From Kushneria phosphatilytica (GTDB lineage: Bacteria; Pseudomonadota; Gammaproteobacteria; Pseudomonadales; Halomonadaceae), in assembly GCF_008247605.1 (NCBI RefSeq), contig NZ_CP043420.1, positions 1,922,001 to 1,986,000 of the forward strand: DNA of 64,000 nt. The letters run 5' to 3'. Under the pieces are notes generated by a model that saw only the letters and a list, made by a program, of their open reading frames with translations, searched no databases and was not told the DNA's origin. Made by a program: the position numbers and the translations under genes. Each line of letters opens with the position of its first letter. The stretch's first letter is position 1. This document shows positions 1 to 9,062 of this stretch, piece by piece.

Positions 1-702
1 ATTGGCCTTGCCTACGGCGGTATTGATGAGATTGCCGTATTTACCCAGTCGCTGGTCGATCGCTTGCAAACGCCCTGTCTGGGCCAGACCACGCTCGGCA
101 ATCTGCTGACCTGAGAGATACATGCTATGCAAACCATAGCCGCCGGCCAGGGCAAGTCCTGCCAACCCCAGTGCCGCAATCGCAATCATGATGGCCAGAC
201 GACGCCCGACTGTCAGACGCGTCATCCTTTCCAGGCGAGCTTTCAGTGAGTGCGCATGAATCTCACCTCTGACCAGATGAGCCCGAGGCTTCTGCCCGTC
301 ACGCAGCCGTGCGTAAACAACTTCTGCCAGGCGCTTGTCCTTCTTGTTCGGTCGCATCCGGACCGAAGCATAGCCCACGACATTGCCTGATTCGGTGATG
401 GGCGTTACCGTCGCGTGAACCCAGTAGTGATCACCATTCTTGCGTCGATTCTTGACCAGGCCGGTCCAGGCTCGACCACTGCGAATCGTTTTCCAGAAAT
501 CGGCAAAGGCTTCAGGAGGCATGTCCGGATGACGCACCATGTTGTGGGGTGATCCCATCAACTCTTCCCAGTCAAAACCACTGACTGCGACGAAATCCGG
601 ATTGGCAAACACAATGTTACCTTTCAGATCCGTCTGTGAGATCAGATACTGGTGCTCATCAAGTTCATATTCCCGTTGAGTCACGGGTAGATTCTGTCGC
701 AT
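1..702 (-). CDS. aer: Aer-type aerotaxis/redox receptor, 3' end beyond window
   Basis: N-terminal 234 residues of a methyl-accepting chemotaxis receptor of the Aer family; the signalling domain lies outside the left edge. Residues about 10-120 form a PAS domain (FVAVSGFDWEELMG). The residues known to matter for FAD binding in E. coli Aer are present at the same numbers: N34, R57, H58, D60, W79. A single hydrophobic segment at about 168-192 follows. This architecture senses cytoplasmic redox or electron-transport state and signals to CheA through CheW. It lies just downstream of cheW but beyond a terminator, so it probably has its own promoter; I saw no convincing sigma-28 site. The ATG at 702 has a purine-rich GGAAAAAG upstream. 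Confident as a PAS receptor, fairly confident as Aer. Confidence 0.85.
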   Translation of the reverse strand, partial: MRQNLPVTQREYELDEHQYLISQTDLKGNIVFANPDFVAVSGFDWEELMGSPHNMVRHPDMPPEAFADFWKTIRSGRAWTGLVKNRRKNGDHYWVHATVTPITESGNVVGYASVRMRPNKKDKRLAEVVYARLRDGQKPRAHLVRGEIHAHSLKARLERMTRLTVGRRLAIMIAIAALGLAGLALAGGYGLHSMYLSGQQIAERGLAQTGRLQAIDQRLGKYGNLINTAVGKAN

Positions 703-854
703 GGCTTTTTCCGAATTCCGGCTTCGCAGAGAGGCACCTTTTCGATGCTTCAGGTTTACCCTACGGTCCCCGGTAACAGGGGCCCCATACCGCTTTAACG
801 ACAAAATGCGCCTGACACTTGAAGCGCCAAAACCGATGCAGGCGTAGTGCACAT

Positions 855-883
855 AAAAAAACGCCGGCCCATAAGGCCGGCGT
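855..883 (-). terminator. Rho-independent terminator after cheW
   Basis: Arms ACGCCGGCC (861-869) and GGCCGGCGT (875-883) form a 9-bp perfect GC-rich stem with a CATAA loop. Read on the minus strand it is followed by six T (855-860). It ends the motA-motB-cheA-cheW transcript and separates it from aer. Confidence 0.85.
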
Positions 884-916
884 CAGCATGACTTTCAGAG
901 CACGGATGAGGCTGTC

Positions 917-1408
917 TCAGACCACCTCGTCTACCAGTGCCATTTCTTCGCTGGTCATCAGCTTTTCAATATCCACCAGGATCAGCATGCGTTCATCAAC
1001 ACTGCCCAATCCGGTCAGATACTGGGTCGAGAGTGATGCGCCAAACTCCGGTGCCGGCTTGATCTGCTCGCTCGACAGAGTCAAAACGTCAGATACCCCA
1101 TCAACCACAATACCGACCACGCGATTACCAATATTGAGTACGATAACCACTGTCTGGCCGGTATACTCGGCACTCCCGATGTCGAAACGCAGCCGCAGAT
1201 CAACGATCGGTACGATCACGCCACGCAGATTGGTAACACCCTTGATGAATTCGGGTGCATTGGCGATTCGGGTTACCCCTTCATAACCACGAATTTCCTG
1301 CACCTTCAGGATGTCGATCCCGTATTCTTCGTCGCCCAGTCGAAAGACCAGAAATTCATGACCTTCATTGTCGACCTTCTGCAGGTCGCGTGCAGCGGCG
1401 TCCATCAT
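917..1408 (-). CDS. cheW: Chemotaxis coupling protein CheW
   Basis: CheW (163 aa, normal length) links chemoreceptors to the kinase CheA in polar arrays. Typical CheW sequence runs through the protein: [21 protein letters not shown] near the N-terminus, [13 protein letters not shown] in the middle, and [13 protein letters not shown] further on. Its first codons overlap the cheA stop in an ATGA arrangement, so the two are translationally coupled. A second ATG follows directly (1405) and could be the true start. It is the last gene of a motA-motB-cheA-cheW unit. Confidence 0.97.
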   Translation of the reverse strand: MMDAAARDLQKVDNEGHEFLVFRLGDEEYGIDILKVQEIRGYEGVTRIANAPEFIKGVTNLRGVIVPIVDLRLRFDIGSAEYTGQTVVIVLNIGNRVVGIVVDGVSDVLTLSSEQIKPAPEFGASLSTQYLTGLGSVDERMLILVDIEKLMTSEEMALVDEVV

Positions 1409-3477
1409 GCCGTTTCTCCCCTGTTGACTTTGGCCTGCTGGCGCGCTTTCTCACGATCGCGCGTGGTCCTCGACAGAGCCGGAATATCCAGAATCAGGGC
1501 AACGCTGCCGTCACCCAGTATGGTGGCCGCGGAGACTCCGTTGACCTTGCGGTAGTTGGTCTCCAGATTCTTGACCACGACCTGGTGCTGACCGATCAAC
1601 TGATCGACCAACAAGCCAAAATGACGCCCTTCGCTCTGAACGATAATCACGATGCCTCGTGTTACATCCTGCTCGGCGTCCGGTATATCAAACACCCGAT
1701 GCAATTCGACCAGTGGAAGATACTCGCCCCGGACAAAAAGCAACCGCTCGCTACCGGTGACAGTATTGATATGGTCTTCACTGACCTGCATCGATTCCAT
1801 GATGGCGCTCAGCGGGAGGATATAGATCTCTTCGCCGACACGTACCGACATGCCATCCAGAATGGCCAGGGTCAGCGGCAATACGATTCGGATACTGGTG
1901 CCCTGCCCCGGATTGGAGAGAATATCGACATGTCCTCCCATCTGCTGAATGTTGCGCTTGACCACATCCATGCCTACGCCACGACCGGAAACATCCGTGA
2001 CCTGATCGGCCGTCGAAAAGCCCGGGGCGAAGATCAGCTGCCAGACATCGTCATCACTCATGCTCTCCGAGACCGACAGGCCATTCTGGGCTGCCTTGGC
2101 GAGAATGCGTTCGCGATTCAGTCCGGCACCATCATCACTGATCTCGATCAGAATATTACCGCCCTGGTGCTGAGCAGCCAGCGTCAGCTTGCCTGCTTTC
2201 GGTTTGCCCGCTGCCACCCGTTTCTCGGGAGATTCAATACCGTGATCGAGACTGTTACGCACCAGGTGCGTCAGCGGATCAATGATGCGTTCGATCAGGC
2301 TCTTGTCGAGCTCTGTCGACTTGCCCACTGTCTCGAGCTCGACTTCCTTGCCCAGCTTGGCCGCCAGGTCGCGTACCAGTCGCGGGAAACGGCTGAACAC
2401 ATAATCCATCGGCATCATGCGTACTGACATGACGGATTCCTGCAGATCCCGCGCATTGCGTTGCAGCTGATTCATGCCGCTCATCAGTTTGCCATGCACG
2501 ACCGGATCCAGCTCGCTGGCCCCCTGCTCAAGCATTGACTGGGTAATGACCAGCTCACCAACCAGGTTGATGATCTGATCGATCTTCTCGATGGAAACAC
2601 GCAGCGAACTCGACTCACTGGCGCCGGCACGTGGCGCAGGGCGGGGCTTTTCGGCACTCTTGCCTCCCGCTTCACCACTCCCCGTCGCTTTCGCCGGCTG
2701 AGTTTCCGCTGACACCGCGGCTTTCTGTTCGGAAGCCGCCGGTTCATCCGCTTTGGTTTCGTTCTCTTCAGGCGCAGCTATCGCCTGGAAAGGCTGAATG
2801 TCGATCTGATCATCGTTGAGCACGAACCCCAGTACGGCGCGCACATCATCGGCGCTGTTCTGGGTCGCCAGACTGATCTTCAGATTGTCACCATCGCGTA
2901 CCTGCTCGCTGATCTCACCGAACAGTGCCAGCTCTTCGACCAGCGCTTCCGCCGATTCGGCAGGCACACCCTTGAGGATCAGGCGCAAGCCCCCGGCATC
3001 ATGTGACGCATCCTGCGAGGAAGGTGAAGGATCGGATGAAAGGGTGCTTTCACTTTCCGCAGACGCTGCAGCAGCAGCCTGCTCACTACCCTCTTCAGCC
3101 AGGGTCTTGAGTACCTGACAGATTCGATCGAACGCTTCGGCATCCGGCTCGGTCTGTTGACGGTAAGCTTCCAGCTGGTCGCTCAGCATATCCTTGGTTT
3201 CCAGAAAGATGTCGATCGTCGCCCGGTCCAGCTGCAGTTCTCCATGCCGAGCCCGATCAAGCAGGTTCTCGAGCAGGTGTGTCGTCTCCTGCAGCACGGT
3301 AAAACCAAAGGTACCGGCCCCACCCTTGATGGAGTGTGCTGCACGGAAGATGGCGTGCAGCTGTTCGGTGTCAGGCTCATCCGGATCCAGTGCCAACAGC
3401 TGCTGCTCCATTTCTGCCAGCAGTTCCGCGGCCTCCTCGAAGAAAGTCTGATAGAACTCGGTAATATCAATGCTCAT
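1405..3477 (-). CDS. cheA: Chemotaxis histidine kinase CheA
   Basis: CheA phosphorylates CheY and CheB in response to receptors. The P1 Hpt domain carries the phospho-acceptor His48 in [16 protein letters not shown]2-like response-regulator docking domain follows at about 165-235, then a low-complexity linker. P3 dimerisation and the ATPase domain come next, with N box [13 protein letters not shown]1 DDGAGLN and G2 [10 protein letters not shown] CheW-like P5 domain closes the protein. The ATG at 3477 is chosen over the GTG two codons upstream. It sits 60 nt after motB, in the enteric order motA-motB-cheA-cheW. Confidence 0.97.
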   Translation of the reverse strand: MSIDITEFYQTFFEEAAELLAEMEQQLLALDPDEPDTEQLHAIFRAAHSIKGGAGTFGFTVLQETTHLLENLLDRARHGELQLDRATIDIFLETKDMLSDQLEAYRQQTEPDAEAFDRICQVLKTLAEEGSEQAAAAASAESESTLSSDPSPSSQDASHDAGGLRLILKGVPAESAEALVEELALFGEISEQVRDGDNLKISLATQNSADDVRAVLGFVLNDDQIDIQPFQAIAAPEENETKADEPAASEQKAAVSAETQPAKATGSGEAGGKSAEKPRPAPRAGASESSSLRVSIEKIDQIINLVGELVITQSMLEQGASELDPVVHGKLMSGMNQLQRNARDLQESVMSVRMMPMDYVFSRFPRLVRDLAAKLGKEVELETVGKSTELDKSLIERIIDPLTHLVRNSLDHGIESPEKRVAAGKPKAGKLTLAAQHQGGNILIEISDDGAGLNRERILAKAAQNGLSVSESMSDDDVWQLIFAPGFSTADQVTDVSGRGVGMDVVKRNIQQMGGHVDILSNPGQGTSIRIVLPLTLAILDGMSVRVGEEIYILPLSAIMESMQVSEDHINTVTGSERLLFVRGEYLPLVELHRVFDIPDAEQDVTRGIVIIVQSEGRHFGLLVDQLIGQHQVVVKNLETNYRKVNGVSAATILGDGSVALILDIPALSRTTRDREKARQQAKVNRGETA

Positions 3478-3543
3478 GGTCACCTGCCTTTTGCGGCCTC
3501 TGCCGATACCAGATACGGACAGTTACCCCATCTTTTGGTGTAA

Positions 3544-4479
3544 TCAGGGCGTTGCCGGCTTGCTGGAAATCTCTTCAGCCGATACCGGTTTGACACCCAG
3601 CATATCCCCCAGAGTCGAGGGTGGATCACTGGCGTTAATCCGAGCCGGGGTCCCCGGCGTACTATTTTCCTGCTCAAGCTGCTGCTGGGCCTGTTTATTC
3701 AGTACCAGGATACTGATACGCCGGTTGATCGGCGCATCAGGCCGAGGATCAAGATTCATGGTGTCAGCCATACCAATCACCCGCAGCAGCTTGTCACTGT
3801 CCAGCCCCCCTGCTACCAGTGCGCGTCGCGAGGCGTTGGCGCGATCACTGGAGAGCTCCCAGTTGCTATATCCGGTTTCACCCGAGGCGTAAGGCAGATC
3901 ATCTGTATGGCCTGCCAGCGTAATCCCATTGGGTAACTCATTAAGCAGCGGCGCAATATGCTCCAGAGCATCACGCATATACGGCTGAATTCTGGCGCTG
4001 CCCAGCTCGAACATGGGGCGCTTCTGACTGTCGATGATCTGAATACGCAGCCCTTCCGGGGTCAGATCCAGCTTGAGTTGTGAGCGCAATGCACGCAGCG
4101 CCGGATCTTCACGAATCAGATTTTCCAGTCGGGTCTTCAGACGGCGCAGAGCGCGGTCAGGCTGATAGTTACTCGGTTGTAAAACCGTTTTGGCCACCTC
4201 CCCGTCCGAGTGAATGACATCATCTCCTCCACCCGGAATGGCACTATCGCTTGCCGTGTTCCTGTCTCCACCGGTCAACGCTACCTTGAGCGGGGTTCGA
4301 AAATATTCACTGACATGTTCAAGCTCACTTTTACTGGTACCGGAAAGTAGCCACATCACCAGAAAGAAGGCCATCATGGCCGTCATGAAGTCTGCGTAGG
4401 CAATTTTCCAGCTGCCATGGGATCCATGCTCTTCGGCTTTCTTGCGACGAATAACGATGGGGCGTCGATGCTGACTCAT
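3544..4479 (-). CDS. motB: Flagellar stator protein MotB
   Basis: MotB (311 aa) anchors the proton-driven stator to peptidoglycan. It has a basic cytoplasmic N-terminus, a single membrane helix beginning [19 protein letters not shown] with the proton-accepting Asp30 (D32 in E. coli), and a C-terminal OmpA-like peptidoglycan-binding domain containing [10 protein letters not shown]. It lies 5 nt downstream of motA and is expected to be co-translated. The aspartate followed by FMTAMMAFF is typical of proton-type MotB rather than sodium-type PomB, but ion choice cannot be proved from sequence. Confidence 0.97.
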   Translation of the reverse strand: MSQHRRPIVIRRKKAEEHGSHGSWKIAYADFMTAMMAFFLVMWLLSGTSKSELEHVSEYFRTPLKVALTGGDRNTASDSAIPGGGDDVIHSDGEVAKTVLQPSNYQPDRALRRLKTRLENLIREDPALRALRSQLKLDLTPEGLRIQIIDSQKRPMFELGSARIQPYMRDALEHIAPLLNELPNGITLAGHTDDLPYASGETGYSNWELSSDRANASRRALVAGGLDSDKLLRVIGMADTMNLDPRPDAPINRRISILVLNKQAQQQLEQENSTPGTPARINASDPPSTLGDMLGVKPVSAEEISSKPATP

Positions 4480-4484
4480 GGCGT

Positions 4485-5360
4485 TTACCTGCCACCCGTC
4501 GGCTGAGAGCGCACGGAGCGGACATGCTCTTCCAGTTCAGTAAAGCTCGGTCGCTCGCTGGAAAACAGCGCCTTGCGGCCAAATTCGACTGAAATCGGCG
4601 GCGCGTAACCGTTAAGATTGGCCAGCAGCGTCACCTTGATGCATTGCAGCATCTTTTCCACTTCTGCCACCTGGTGCTTGATACGAGAAGCCAGTGGCGT
4701 GACGAACCCATAAGCCAGCAGAATGCCCAGAAAGGTGCCCACCATGGCATTCGCAATCAGAGGTCCCAATTGCTCCGGCGCCAGATCAGGGGCCCCCAGC
4801 GCATGAACCACCCCCATGACTGCAGCCACGATACCGAATGCCGGTAGTCCATCGCCTACCGAACTCAGGCTGTGAACCGGAATCTCGGCTTCATGACGGA
4901 AGGTTTCGATTTCATGGTCCATGAGCGCTTCAATCTCGAAAGCATCCATGTTGCCGCTGATCATCAGGCGCAGATAATCCGTCAGGAATTCCATCAGCAG
5001 CGGGTCAGAGCGCAGCATGGGATATTCTGCAAACAGCGGGCTTTCCTCGGGGTTATCGATATCCCGCTCAAGCGCCATCATGCCTTCCGAACGGCCTTTG
5101 GCCAGCAGCTGGTACAAAAGCCCCATCAGGTTCATGAACATGGTCTTGTTATACTTGCCCGCCTGACGAAGGCGCGGAAAAACCCGAATGGTGGCCTTGA
5201 TGCCCTTGCCATTATTGGAAGCAATAAAAGCACCAATGGCGGCCCCAGCGATAATGATGACTTCGGCCGGCTGTACCAGCACACCGAGATGGCCGCCAAC
5301 GATGAGGTAGCCACCCAGTACTGAACCGATAACCGCTATATAACCAATAAAGATAAGCAC
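4485..5360 (-). CDS. motA: Flagellar stator protein MotA
   Basis: MotA (291 aa) forms the proton channel with MotB and pushes the rotor. There are four hydrophobic segments, two at the N-terminus and two after residue 165 ([18 protein letters not shown] with the conserved proline, then [21 protein letters not shown]). A charged cytoplasmic loop between them would contact FliG. The start is GTG at 5360, with AGGGG about 8 nt upstream. A sigma-28 promoter lies just upstream (5396-5422), so this heads the motA-motB-cheA-cheW operon. Confidence 0.97.
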   Translation of the reverse strand: MLIFIGYIAVIGSVLGGYLIVGGHLGVLVQPAEVIIIAGAAIGAFIASNNGKGIKATIRVFPRLRQAGKYNKTMFMNLMGLLYQLLAKGRSEGMMALERDIDNPEESPLFAEYPMLRSDPLLMEFLTDYLRLMISGNMDAFEIEALMDHEIETFRHEAEIPVHSLSSVGDGLPAFGIVAAVMGVVHALGAPDLAPEQLGPLIANAMVGTFLGILLAYGFVTPLASRIKHQVAEVEKMLQCIKVTLLANLNGYAPPISVEFGRKALFSSERPSFTELEEHVRSVRSQPTGGR

Positions 5361-5395
5361 GAGAGTAGCCCCTAGCTGATGCCTTCATGCTCCTA

Positions 5396-5422
5396 TCATC
5401 GGCATGCCGGGACGGGGCTTGA
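5396..5422 (-). promoter_or_regulatory. Sigma-28 (FliA) promoter for motA operon
   Basis: On the minus strand: TCAA, exactly 15 nt, then GCCGATGA. The FliA consensus is TAAA-N15-GCCGATAA, so 10 of 12 consensus positions match with the right spacing. The site lies 36-62 nt upstream of the motA start. Confidence 0.75.
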
Positions 5423-5489
5423 GGGTAGAGGTGGTAAAGATTAAGGACGAACAGGGCTGACGGTGGCAGTCAGCGCAGAATTGCCACCG

Positions 5490-6059
5490 TCAGTTGGAGA
5501 TGGCGCCGCTCTGAACACGGCGCAGCTTCTCGCGTTCTGCTGCACGGCGTGTCTTGCCGGCCCTTGAGGGAGGTTGGCAGATGCCACAGACAAAATCGTG
5601 ATCAAGGCTGTGCGCATGGGCCACAAAATGACCACCGCAACGCTGACAGGTGGACAGCTGCATCATGTCACTTTCAAAAAAACGGATCAGAGTCCAGGCG
5701 CGGGTCAATCCAAGCACTGGCTCACCTTCTTCCAGCATGGAGACCTGCTCCAGATACAACCGATAGGCCTTTATGATACCGTCCATTCGCTCACAGCCGC
5801 CCTGCTCAAGCAGATAACGATAGATATTGTAAAACAGCGACGAGTGAATATTGGGCAGCCAGGTCACGAACCAGTCGGTCGAAAATGGCAACATCCCCTT
5901 GGGTGGCGAAGCGCCCCGGATTTCCTTGTAGAGACGGATCAGCCGACCACGGGAAAGCTCGGTCTCCGTTTCCAGCACCTGCAGTCTGGCTCCGAGCTCA
6001 ATCAACTCGATCGCCAGCTGAATCTGATGCAGCTCACTGACGACACTCTTATCCGCCAT
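5490..6059 (-). CDS. flhC: Flagellar master regulator subunit FlhC
   Basis: FlhC pairs with FlhD in the FlhD4C2 activator of class 2 flagellar promoters. The sequence is collinear with enteric Flh[18 protein letters not shown], then [12 protein letters not shown], then [13 protein letters not shown]. Four zinc-ligand cysteines sit at C138, C141, C158 and C161. An open frame extends 28 codons further upstream, but alignment with E. coli FlhC places the start at the ATG at 6059 (MADKSVV), giving 189 aa. The gene overlaps the flhD end by 11 nt, indicating coupling and matched stoichiometry. Confidence 0.96.
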   Translation of the reverse strand: MADKSVVSELHQIQLAIELIELGARLQVLETETELSRGRLIRLYKEIRGASPPKGMLPFSTDWFVTWLPNIHSSLFYNIYRYLLEQGGCERMDGIIKAYRLYLEQVSMLEEGEPVLGLTRAWTLIRFFESDMMQLSTCQRCGGHFVAHAHSLDHDFVCGICQPPSRAGKTRRAAEREKLRRVQSGAISN

Positions 6060-6417
6060 GTCGTTTTGTCCCGGCCATGGCGCGAACAGGCAGCGTCTCG
6101 TCGTCATGCTCGACCTGCTGACCGGCCAATAGAATGGCAGCATGAGTGCGTTGCAGATCCTGATCGCGGGAAGGACCGGTCAATGTGGAAAGCATGCCAG
6201 GATCGGTCAGCGAAAAATGGCAGAGTAGCTGATTGGTATTCGCCAGTTTTGCCAGTTCCGAAATCGGTAGCGCCCCAAGCGCATCCGCCATGTGCTCACT
6301 GATTTTCAATCTGAAAATGGCCAGCGATCTATCTTCATTGATCAAACGCTGCACCAACAGTAGATAGGACAGATTAACGTTACGGATATCTTCCAGAAGA
6401 TTATCGTTACTGGTCAT
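6049..6417 (-). CDS. flhD: Flagellar master regulator subunit FlhD
   Basis: FlhD (122 aa) is the partner of FlhC at the top of the flagellar hierarchy. The N-terminal half ([20 protein letters not shown]) is the usual FlhD helical dimer. The tail is slightly extended (MAGTKRHGG) and overlaps flhC. It is first in the flhDC operon, behind a long AT-rich upstream region that would carry its regulatory inputs. Confidence 0.95.
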   Translation of the reverse strand: MTSNDNLLEDIRNVNLSYLLLVQRLINEDRSLAIFRLKISEHMADALGALPISELAKLANTNQLLCHFSLTDPGMLSTLTGPSRDQDLQRTHAAILLAGQQVEHDDETLPVRAMAGTKRHGG

Positions 6418-6926
6418 GCCTGCGTTTCCCCATTCGAGTTATATAATGTCCGATTCGGAAATCAGTCGGAGATGCTCTATCTCCTTGCACCGATAGCAGC
6501 CTGATGCCTATCCAATCCGTCGCTGACTGTAATCCCGAGCTCGCATTTGAAACCATAGACAACCATTTGGTTACCTTGCGTTACGCAACATATCATGACA
6601 CTCATACTTTACGCTTACAAAGCTTTTTACGCCTTCCAACGTGAATTTATTTCCAGCCTGGCAGATTTCATCAGATATGAAATGTCATATTGTTCATGCC
6701 ATTGCGGGATAAAATGAAAGGCGAAATAATTTAAACCAAATAAAATCAAAAGGTTATGCAGAAAAGGAGGCGGGAGTGGACCATAGACTTACGGCCACCT
6801 TAATTAGATGTGCTCATGATATGGCTGAAGGAAAGACTGGAAGCAGTTCACCTTAAAGACTGATTTTCCATCAGCCATACCTGCCGATCAGGCCGCCATG
6901 GCTTACGCCATAGCGATGAGGGAGTA
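6418..6926. promoter_or_regulatory. Long AT-rich region upstream of flhDC
   Basis: About 500 bp without a large gene, clearly AT-richer than its neighbours, as expected for the control region of a flagellar master operon. Visible dyads: TCCGATTCGGA near 6452, TTGCG-TTA-CGCAA at 6576-6588, and AACCA-TT-TGGTT at 6561-6572. A hairpin CTGAT/ATCAG (6860-6874) precedes a short T stretch on the minus strand and may end the fliD operon. I could not assign the flhD promoter or a CRP site. One small plus-strand ORF (6776-6856) is listed separately. Confidence 0.5.
6776..6856 (+). CDS. Possible 26-residue peptide behind a strong Shine-Dalgarno
   Basis: A GTG codon 5 nt after AAAAGGAGG opens a 26-codon frame (VDHRLTATLIRCAHDMAEGK, then a short GSSSP-type tail) ending in TAA. 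The Shine-Dalgarno is much better than those of most genes here, and upstream sequence is AT-rich. I recognise no family. It lies in the flhDC upstream region, transcribed away from flhD and converging on the flhB-like gene. It may be a real small protein, a remnant, or chance. Confidence 0.25.
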   Translation: MDHRLTATLIRCAHDMAEGKTGSSSP

Positions 6927-7262
6927 TCAGGAAGGGTCTTTTTTGCTTTCCGTTTTCCGCTCTCTATCTTCCTGATCCATCTCGTACACCCAGGCCAATA
7001 GCTCGGCAATGGCCAGATAAAGAGCTGCCGGAATGCGCTCATCCAGATCCAGCGGCATCAGCAGTTGAACCAACTCTCGAGACTGATGGACATACAGACC
7101 GTGTGCATTGGCCTGCTCGATGATGCGCTCAGCTGTTAACCCATAACCTTTCGCAACGACTCTTGGCGCTACGTCCTGCTCTGAATAGGCAATGGCAACG
7201 GCCGAACGACGCGACTCATCATCTACTGCATTGGGATTGGTATCATCGTCATGCTCGATCAC
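6927..7262 (-). CDS. FlhB C-terminal-domain-like protein (export-switch homologue)
   Basis: A 111-residue protein resembling only the cytoplasmic C-terminal domain of FlhB: SAVAIAYSEQDVAPRVVAKG aligns with the FlhB stretch after its autocleavage site. The membrane domain is absent, and the NPTH cleavage motif is replaced by ESRRS. Such stand-alone FhlB proteins occur in several proteobacteria and are thought to influence substrate switching in flagellar export. It starts with GTG overlapping the stop of the FliK-like gene by one base (TAGTG), so it is coupled to it. It is the last gene of the fliD operon. Confidence 0.8.
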   Translation of the reverse strand: MIEHDDDTNPNAVDDESRRSAVAIAYSEQDVAPRVVAKGYGLTAERIIEQANAHGLYVHQSRELVQLLMPLDLDERIPAALYLAIAELLAWVYEMDQEDRERKTESKKDPS

Positions 7263-8254
7263 TAATCACTACCTCCTTTTTTGAAGGTAGGACGAGGCAC
7301 CTGAAAACCGGCTTCCATCAGACGCTGCTGGAGAGCATTACCGCCCTGCTCAAGTTGTTGAGCTGTTTCAGCCGAGAGATCCACGCCTCTGATCTGCAAG
7401 CGATCACCCGTGAGCATCAGTCGCAACTCGATCGCTCCCAGTGAAGGCATGGTAAGATGAAGACGTGTCGACCAGGGAGCAGGATTTTCACCGCTGCTTT
7501 CCTGCGCGCCTTCCTCGATCTCCCACTCCATTGGAACATCCGGCCAGATGTCGCCATGCCAGCGAAAGACACCGCTGGCCATCAGTTCCAGTTGCTGACG
7601 CAGCAATGCCTGCGCATCCTGATGAATGATGGAAGTAACGCTCCCACCGGCAGGAGATGATGACTCCATACGCATGGACGCCACCTCGGCGTCAGCATCG
7701 TGCTTCCCTGTCCCTTGCATGGAGAGCATCAAACTACCTTGCGGCTCTCGTTGTAGGCTCTGGCGATCCAGACGCCCCTGTGTCCACCTGGCCAGATGCG
7801 CTTCATAGAACAAGCCACTGAGCGCGATTTCACGGCCCAGGGCGTGTGCCAGAAGCCCAACAGTGGGAGGCCGCATCTCAGTAATCAGTGGCGTCCCCCC
7901 CTGGACCGGGGGCGAGCTATTGGGGAAGCGAGAAAGTACAGAAGCAATGGTCCGCGCTTCGGGACTGAAATGCTGCCGTGTGGAGACACTGCTGTTCTGA
8001 TCAGTCACCGGCGAGCGATATGATGTGGCTCGCAGGTCTTCGGTCATCGGTCGATGACGCTGAATTGACGATTGCCCACTGGCAGCCGACTGATGCTCTT
8101 CCGGAGTATCTGAAGTCGCATGTCGGGGAGGTGGCGTATAGGTCACCGCTCCCAGTGGCTGCTGCACCGGGCGGGCAGCCACACGATCAAGATCGGCGCG
8201 TCGGCCCAGCACCTGATGCAACAGGGTGTCCAGCAAGGGAGAAATGACGCTCAC
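7262..8254 (-). CDS. FliK-like flagellar hook-length control protein
   Basis: A 330-residue protein with a long, poorly conserved, Ser/Gln/Pro-rich N-terminal two thirds. The C-terminal domain (LHLTMPSLGAIELRLMLTGD, then ALQQRLMEAGFQ) matches the FliK C-terminal fold, in which the hook-length ruler contacts FlhB. Its adjacency to an FlhB-C-like gene fits that partnership. It starts with GTG at 8254, 15 nt after fliT. A second, canonical FliK may exist elsewhere, so I give no symbol. The family call rests on the C-terminal part only. Confidence 0.75.
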   Translation of the reverse strand: MSVISPLLDTLLHQVLGRRADLDRVAARPVQQPLGAVTYTPPPRHATSDTPEEHQSAASGQSSIQRHRPMTEDLRATSYRSPVTDQNSSVSTRQHFSPEARTIASVLSRFPNSSPPVQGGTPLITEMRPPTVGLLAHALGREIALSGLFYEAHLARWTQGRLDRQSLQREPQGSLMLSMQGTGKHDADAEVASMRMESSSPAGGSVTSIIHQDAQALLRQQLELMASGVFRWHGDIWPDVPMEWEIEEGAQESSGENPAPWSTRLHLTMPSLGAIELRLMLTGDRLQIRGVDLSAETAQQLEQGGNALQQRLMEAGFQVPRPTFKKGGSD

Positions 8255-8269
8255 GAATCAATCCTGCCA

Positions 8270-8620
8270 TCACATGCGATCAATGCTGGAATAGGCATTT
8301 TCTACTCTCCGACGGCTGCCGGCATCACTCATCAGGGTTCTGAGCTCCTGCTTGCGTTCTTCCAGCAGTTCCTGAATGAGATGGCTGTTGCCAAGCAATT
8401 GCTGCAGGATTTCCTTGTACTTCTCATCCGACTCGCCAGTAGCTACATTCGGCGAATCATCGGTTTCCAGCCTGCGAATGTGCTGAATGCACTCTACATA
8501 ACGACTCTCAAGCGCAATCAGTTCCTCCCAATGCTGGTTGCGTGCGCTTTCCAGCATTTCCTGACTGATTGTCAGGGCTGCTCGATATGCTACCGGAAGG
8601 GCACTGCCAAATGAGGTCAT
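8270..8620 (-). CDS. fliT: FliT-like flagellar export chaperone
   Basis: A 116-residue, mostly helical protein (YRAALTISQEMLESARNQHW, then a C-terminal coiled segment) in the fixed position after fliD-fliS. FliT chaperones the cap protein FliD and, in enterics, also restrains FlhDC. The open frame extends 33 codons upstream, but the ATG at 8620 is placed just past the fliS stop, as expected for coupling. Sequence conservation of FliT is low, so context carries much of the call. Confidence 0.8.
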   Translation of the reverse strand: MTSFGSALPVAYRAALTISQEMLESARNQHWEELIALESRYVECIQHIRRLETDDSPNVATGESDEKYKEILQQLLGNSHLIQELLEERKQELRTLMSDAGSRRRVENAYSSIDRM

Positions 8621-8621
8621 A

Positions 8622-9044
8622 TCAGGCACGCACTGTTGGCGAGGAAGATGCCGTGTCGGCACCTTCACCAATGGATTTCCAGGCATCACCGATATCTGCC
8701 AAAAGGCGTGATACGCCATCCATACGCTCTACATCACCATGTAGATTGGCCTTTATCAATTGCCGCACCATATAGTCATAGAGCGATGACAGCCGTTCGG
8801 CCAGTTCTCCCCCTTTCTCCGGGTCGAGTCCACCCTTGAGACCTTCATCGATGATGCGGATGGCCTTTGAAAGTGCCTGACCGCGTGCAGCAACATCATT
8901 TTGGCTCTGCGCCCAGCGCGCCTTGCGTAAAGCCGCCTGAGCACCATCGAAAAGCAGAACGATCAGCTGATGCGGTGATGCACTCATGACACCAGTTTCA
9001 ACACCTACGGAAGCGTAGGCCTGGGCACCCTGTCGTGTATACAT
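8622..9044 (-). CDS. fliS: Flagellin export chaperone FliS
   Basis: FliS (140 aa) binds the flagellin C-terminus and prevents premature polymerisation. The family motifs are clear: YASVGVETGVMSASPHQLIV, LLFDGAQAALRKA, and ERLSSLYDYMVRQLIKAN. It sits 18 nt downstream of fliD and ends 2 nt before fliT. Confidence 0.96.
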   Translation of the reverse strand: MYTRQGAQAYASVGVETGVMSASPHQLIVLLFDGAQAALRKARWAQSQNDVAARGQALSKAIRIIDEGLKGGLDPEKGGELAERLSSLYDYMVRQLIKANLHGDVERMDGVSRLLADIGDAWKSIGEGADTASSSPTVRA

Positions 9045-9062
9045 GATTGTATCAATCCTGCC

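Noticed and set aside
1255..2427. 390-codon plus-strand open frame antisense to cheA
   Set aside because: It lies wholly opposite cheA/cheW, has no family-like sequence or ribosome-binding site, and arises from codon bias in the real gene.
5490..6143. 217-residue version of FlhC
   Set aside because: The first 28 codons overlap flhD and have no FlhC similarity; ATG 6059 aligns with known FlhC starts.
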